From Alphaproteobacteria bacterium (GTDB lineage Bacteria > Pseudomonadota > Alphaproteobacteria > JAUHZC01): 64,000 bases of DNA. The notes beneath the pieces were generated by a model. That model saw only the letters and a program-made list of their open reading frames with translations, searched no databases and was not told the DNA's origin. This document shows positions 63,798 to 64,000 of the stretch, piece after piece. Made by a program: the position numbers and the translations under genes. Each line of letters opens with the position of its first letter. The first letter of the stretch is position 1. The stretch lies in the NCBI GenBank assembly GCA_023898725.1, contig CP060236.1:372001-436000 (forward strand), read 5' to 3'.

Positions 63798-63839
63798 CGC
63801 CCGCATGCGCCAAACAAAATAGCGTCAACGGAGATCACT

Positions 63840-64000
63840 GTGATAATGCCCAAACAATCTACTGATACAATAGACTGTTCCAATAGGCGATCTTTCGTAC
63901 ACAATAGCAGCGTGCAACAAAAATTTTCCCACAGCATATTTTCCCTTTTTTTTATGCTGATCAGCCTGACAATGCCCACGCAGGCGCTTTATGACTTCAA
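63840..64000 (+). CDS. Exported protein of unknown function, N-terminal part (partial)
   Basis: A GTG at 63840 with GGAG a few bases upstream, or an ATG at 63846, opens a frame that runs past the end of the window. About 30 polar residues precede a hydrophobic stretch (FSLFFMLISLTMPTQA) that fits a signal peptide with a cleavable A-x-A-like site, then LYDF. The long polar head before the signal is unusual. No family can be judged from 53 residues. Confidence 0.55.
   Translation, partial: MIMPKQSTDTIDCSNRRSFVHNSSVQQKFSHSIFSLFFMLISLTMPTQALYDF

Noticed and set aside
1..64000. CRISPR array or prophage
   Set aside because: No regularly spaced short repeats were seen, and no integrase, portal, terminase or tail genes other than the T6SS gp25-like TssE.

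Overview
The window looks like the chromosome of an obligately or facultatively intracellular alphaproteobacterium, most likely a member of the Holosporales/Paracaedibacter-Caedibacter type of protist endosymbionts. This placement is an inference. It rests on a CckA-type hybrid kinase, an ELM1-family protein, a secA/parvulin divergent pair, an AspRS with the His of non-discriminating enzymes, a type VI secretion system (T6SS), many nutrient and exchange transporters, and an unusually high number of secreted proteins with no recognisable family. No rRNA, insertion sequence, phage or CRISPR array was seen. One tRNA gene (Pro, anticodon TGG) is present.

Layout. 1-3.5 kb: the 3' end of nrdB, a 640-base stretch with only gene fragments, then tssB-tssC-hcp. 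3.6-5.1 kb: tRNA-Pro and pdhC (E2). 5.1-10.2 kb: a leftward three-gene unit that combines a DASS-type anion transporter carrying a cyclic-nucleotide-binding-like domain, a periplasmic-binding-protein-like sensor, and a membrane adenylate cyclase. 10.3-13.7 kb: a HAD phosphatase, an APC permease and a Bcr/CflA efflux pump. 13.8-17.2 kb: the fatty acid genes fabD-fabG-acpP-fabF. 17.4-23.6 kb: an O-antigen-ligase-like protein, a beta-barrel outer membrane protein, a lipoprotein alpha/beta hydrolase and two secreted unknowns. 23.7-30.9 kb: aspS, secA, a parvulin and an AmpG-like permease. 31-33.6 kb: two secreted unknowns, miaA and an isolated tssE.

33.7-47.9 kb is the most unusual part. It holds a 1511-residue exported protein with a Nudix-like box, trmL, and two tandem paralogues of about 650 residues made by a 2.2-kb duplication that also copied the 3' end of cckA. 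It also holds cckA itself, an ELM1-family protein and a run of small acidic exported proteins. 48-60.6 kb is housekeeping: a YgjP-like metalloprotease, mnmA, a DMT transporter, rpe, aroK, a cysteine-poor family-4-like uracil-DNA glycosylase, a GT90-DUF952 fusion, an AsmA protein, pyk and pgk. 60.7-63.8 kb encodes a very long GltD-like/ferredoxin-reductase-like flavoprotein, and the window ends inside another exported protein.

How it fits together. The T6SS sheath, tube and baseplate genes, the outer-membrane and exported proteins and the large Nudix-like protein suggest a bacterium that interacts with a eukaryotic host. Glycolysis genes, pdhC, fatty acid synthesis and many transporters suggest partial metabolic autonomy. 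The strongest candidates for undescribed biology are the cyclase/sensor/transporter unit, the tandem mosaic paralogues, the 1511-residue protein and the GT90-DUF952 fusion.
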